In this document: one piece after another, positions 5,326 through 5,571 of the stretch | Layout of the letters: the number at the start of each line of letters is the position of its first letter | Numbering within the stretch: position 1 is the stretch's first letter | Source of the DNA: a bacterium | GTDB lineage: Bacteria; Desulfobacterota; S145-22 | Length of the DNA stretch: 5,571 bases | Direction: 5' to 3' | Assembly: GCA_027073795.1 (NCBI GenBank) | Contig: JALTEW010000448.1 | Coordinates: 1-5,571 of the forward strand | The notes under the pieces: generated by a model | The model's input: only the letters and a program-made list of their open reading frames with translations | What the model was told of the DNA's origin: nothing | The model's database searches: none | Position numbers and translations under genes: made by a program

Positions 5326-5571
5326 ATGAATGAGTTTAATTACAGAAACGGTCAACTTTATGCGGAGGATTGCGCGGTTACCGACATCGTTGCCGAGGTA
5401 GGAACCCCTGTCTACATTTACAGCCAAAAAACCCTCGAGCGCCACTACCGGGTTTTCAATCAGGCCCTACAGGGGATGGAACACTTGATCTGCTTTTCGG
5501 TGAAGTCAAACTCCAATATTGCAATCCTGCGCCTCTTTGCCGGCCTTGGGGGGGGAGCAGATATCGTATCG
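5326..5571 (+). CDS. lysA: diaminopimelate decarboxylase, N-terminal part (partial)
   Basis: The first 82 codons of a LysA-type PLP decarboxylase run off the window end. The full enzyme, usually a little over 400 residues, converts meso-diaminopimelate to lysine, the last step of lysine synthesis. The visible part has the usual opening MNEFNYRNGQLYAED, then VGTPVYIYSQKTLERHY, and ICFSVKSNSN, whose lysine is the expected PLP Schiff-base residue (commonly YSVKAN; here F and S replace Y and A). It ends in FAGLGGGADIVS, matching the family's G(A/S)GADIVS segment. The start is ATG 5326, one base after the lipoprotein stop. No good Shine-Dalgarno sequence is seen, so translation may depend on coupling with the upstream gene. 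Related alanine racemase-fold decarboxylases for ornithine/arginine share the fold, but the N-terminal sequence fits LysA best. Confidence 0.93.
   Translation, partial: MNEFNYRNGQLYAEDCAVTDIVAEVGTPVYIYSQKTLERHYRVFNQALQGMEHLICFSVKSNSNIAILRLFAGLGGGADIVS

Overview
The window is a compact, plus-strand stretch of bacterial chromosome carrying metabolic and housekeeping genes. Codon use looks uniform, with a roughly even GC content by eye. The best guess for the source is a Desulfobacterota (former Deltaproteobacteria) or similar Gram-negative anaerobe. Reasons: a short, archaeal-type LeuD-like subunit, an E. coli-type NADP isocitrate dehydrogenase, and an argH - small lipoprotein - lysA order. The LipoP-type lipobox with a CGxKG start implies an outer membrane. 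This placement is inference; no rRNA or other marker is present.

Layout. Bases 1-732 hold the 3' end of a LeuC-like [4Fe-4S] dehydratase large subunit and the complete LeuD-like small subunit. After a 47-base gap comes a complete NADP-type isocitrate dehydrogenase (780-1988). A 179-base non-coding gap (1989-2167) holds a near-perfect 20-base palindrome lying between plausible -35 and -10 boxes. It probably separates two transcription units. The second unit is very tightly packed: maf (2168-2758), yggS (2758-3453), argH (3450-4847), a lipoprotein (4848-5324) and the start of lysA (5326 to the window end). Junctions in this unit are a 1-base overlap, a 4-base ATGA overlap, direct abutment, and a 1-base gap, which suggests co-transcription and translational coupling.

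How the genes fit together. The first block could make branched-chain precursors (leuCD). But the gene in the place usually taken by leuB is an isocitrate dehydrogenase, and the LeuD-like subunit has an arginine in its substrate loop. The pair may therefore serve as an aconitase feeding 2-oxoglutarate/glutamate synthesis. The second block joins the last step of arginine synthesis (ArgH) and the last step of lysine synthesis (LysA) with two housekeeping proteins: a Maf nucleotide pyrophosphatase and the PLP-homeostasis protein YggS. The lipoprotein between argH and lysA has an LptM/LppL-like N-terminus joined to a fibronectin type III-like domain and a CxxC pair. It is the least ordinary protein here.

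No RNA genes, insertion sequences, CRISPR arrays, attachment sites or prophage parts were seen. The region is mostly ordinary core metabolism, with a few points worth checking rather than a clear new system.
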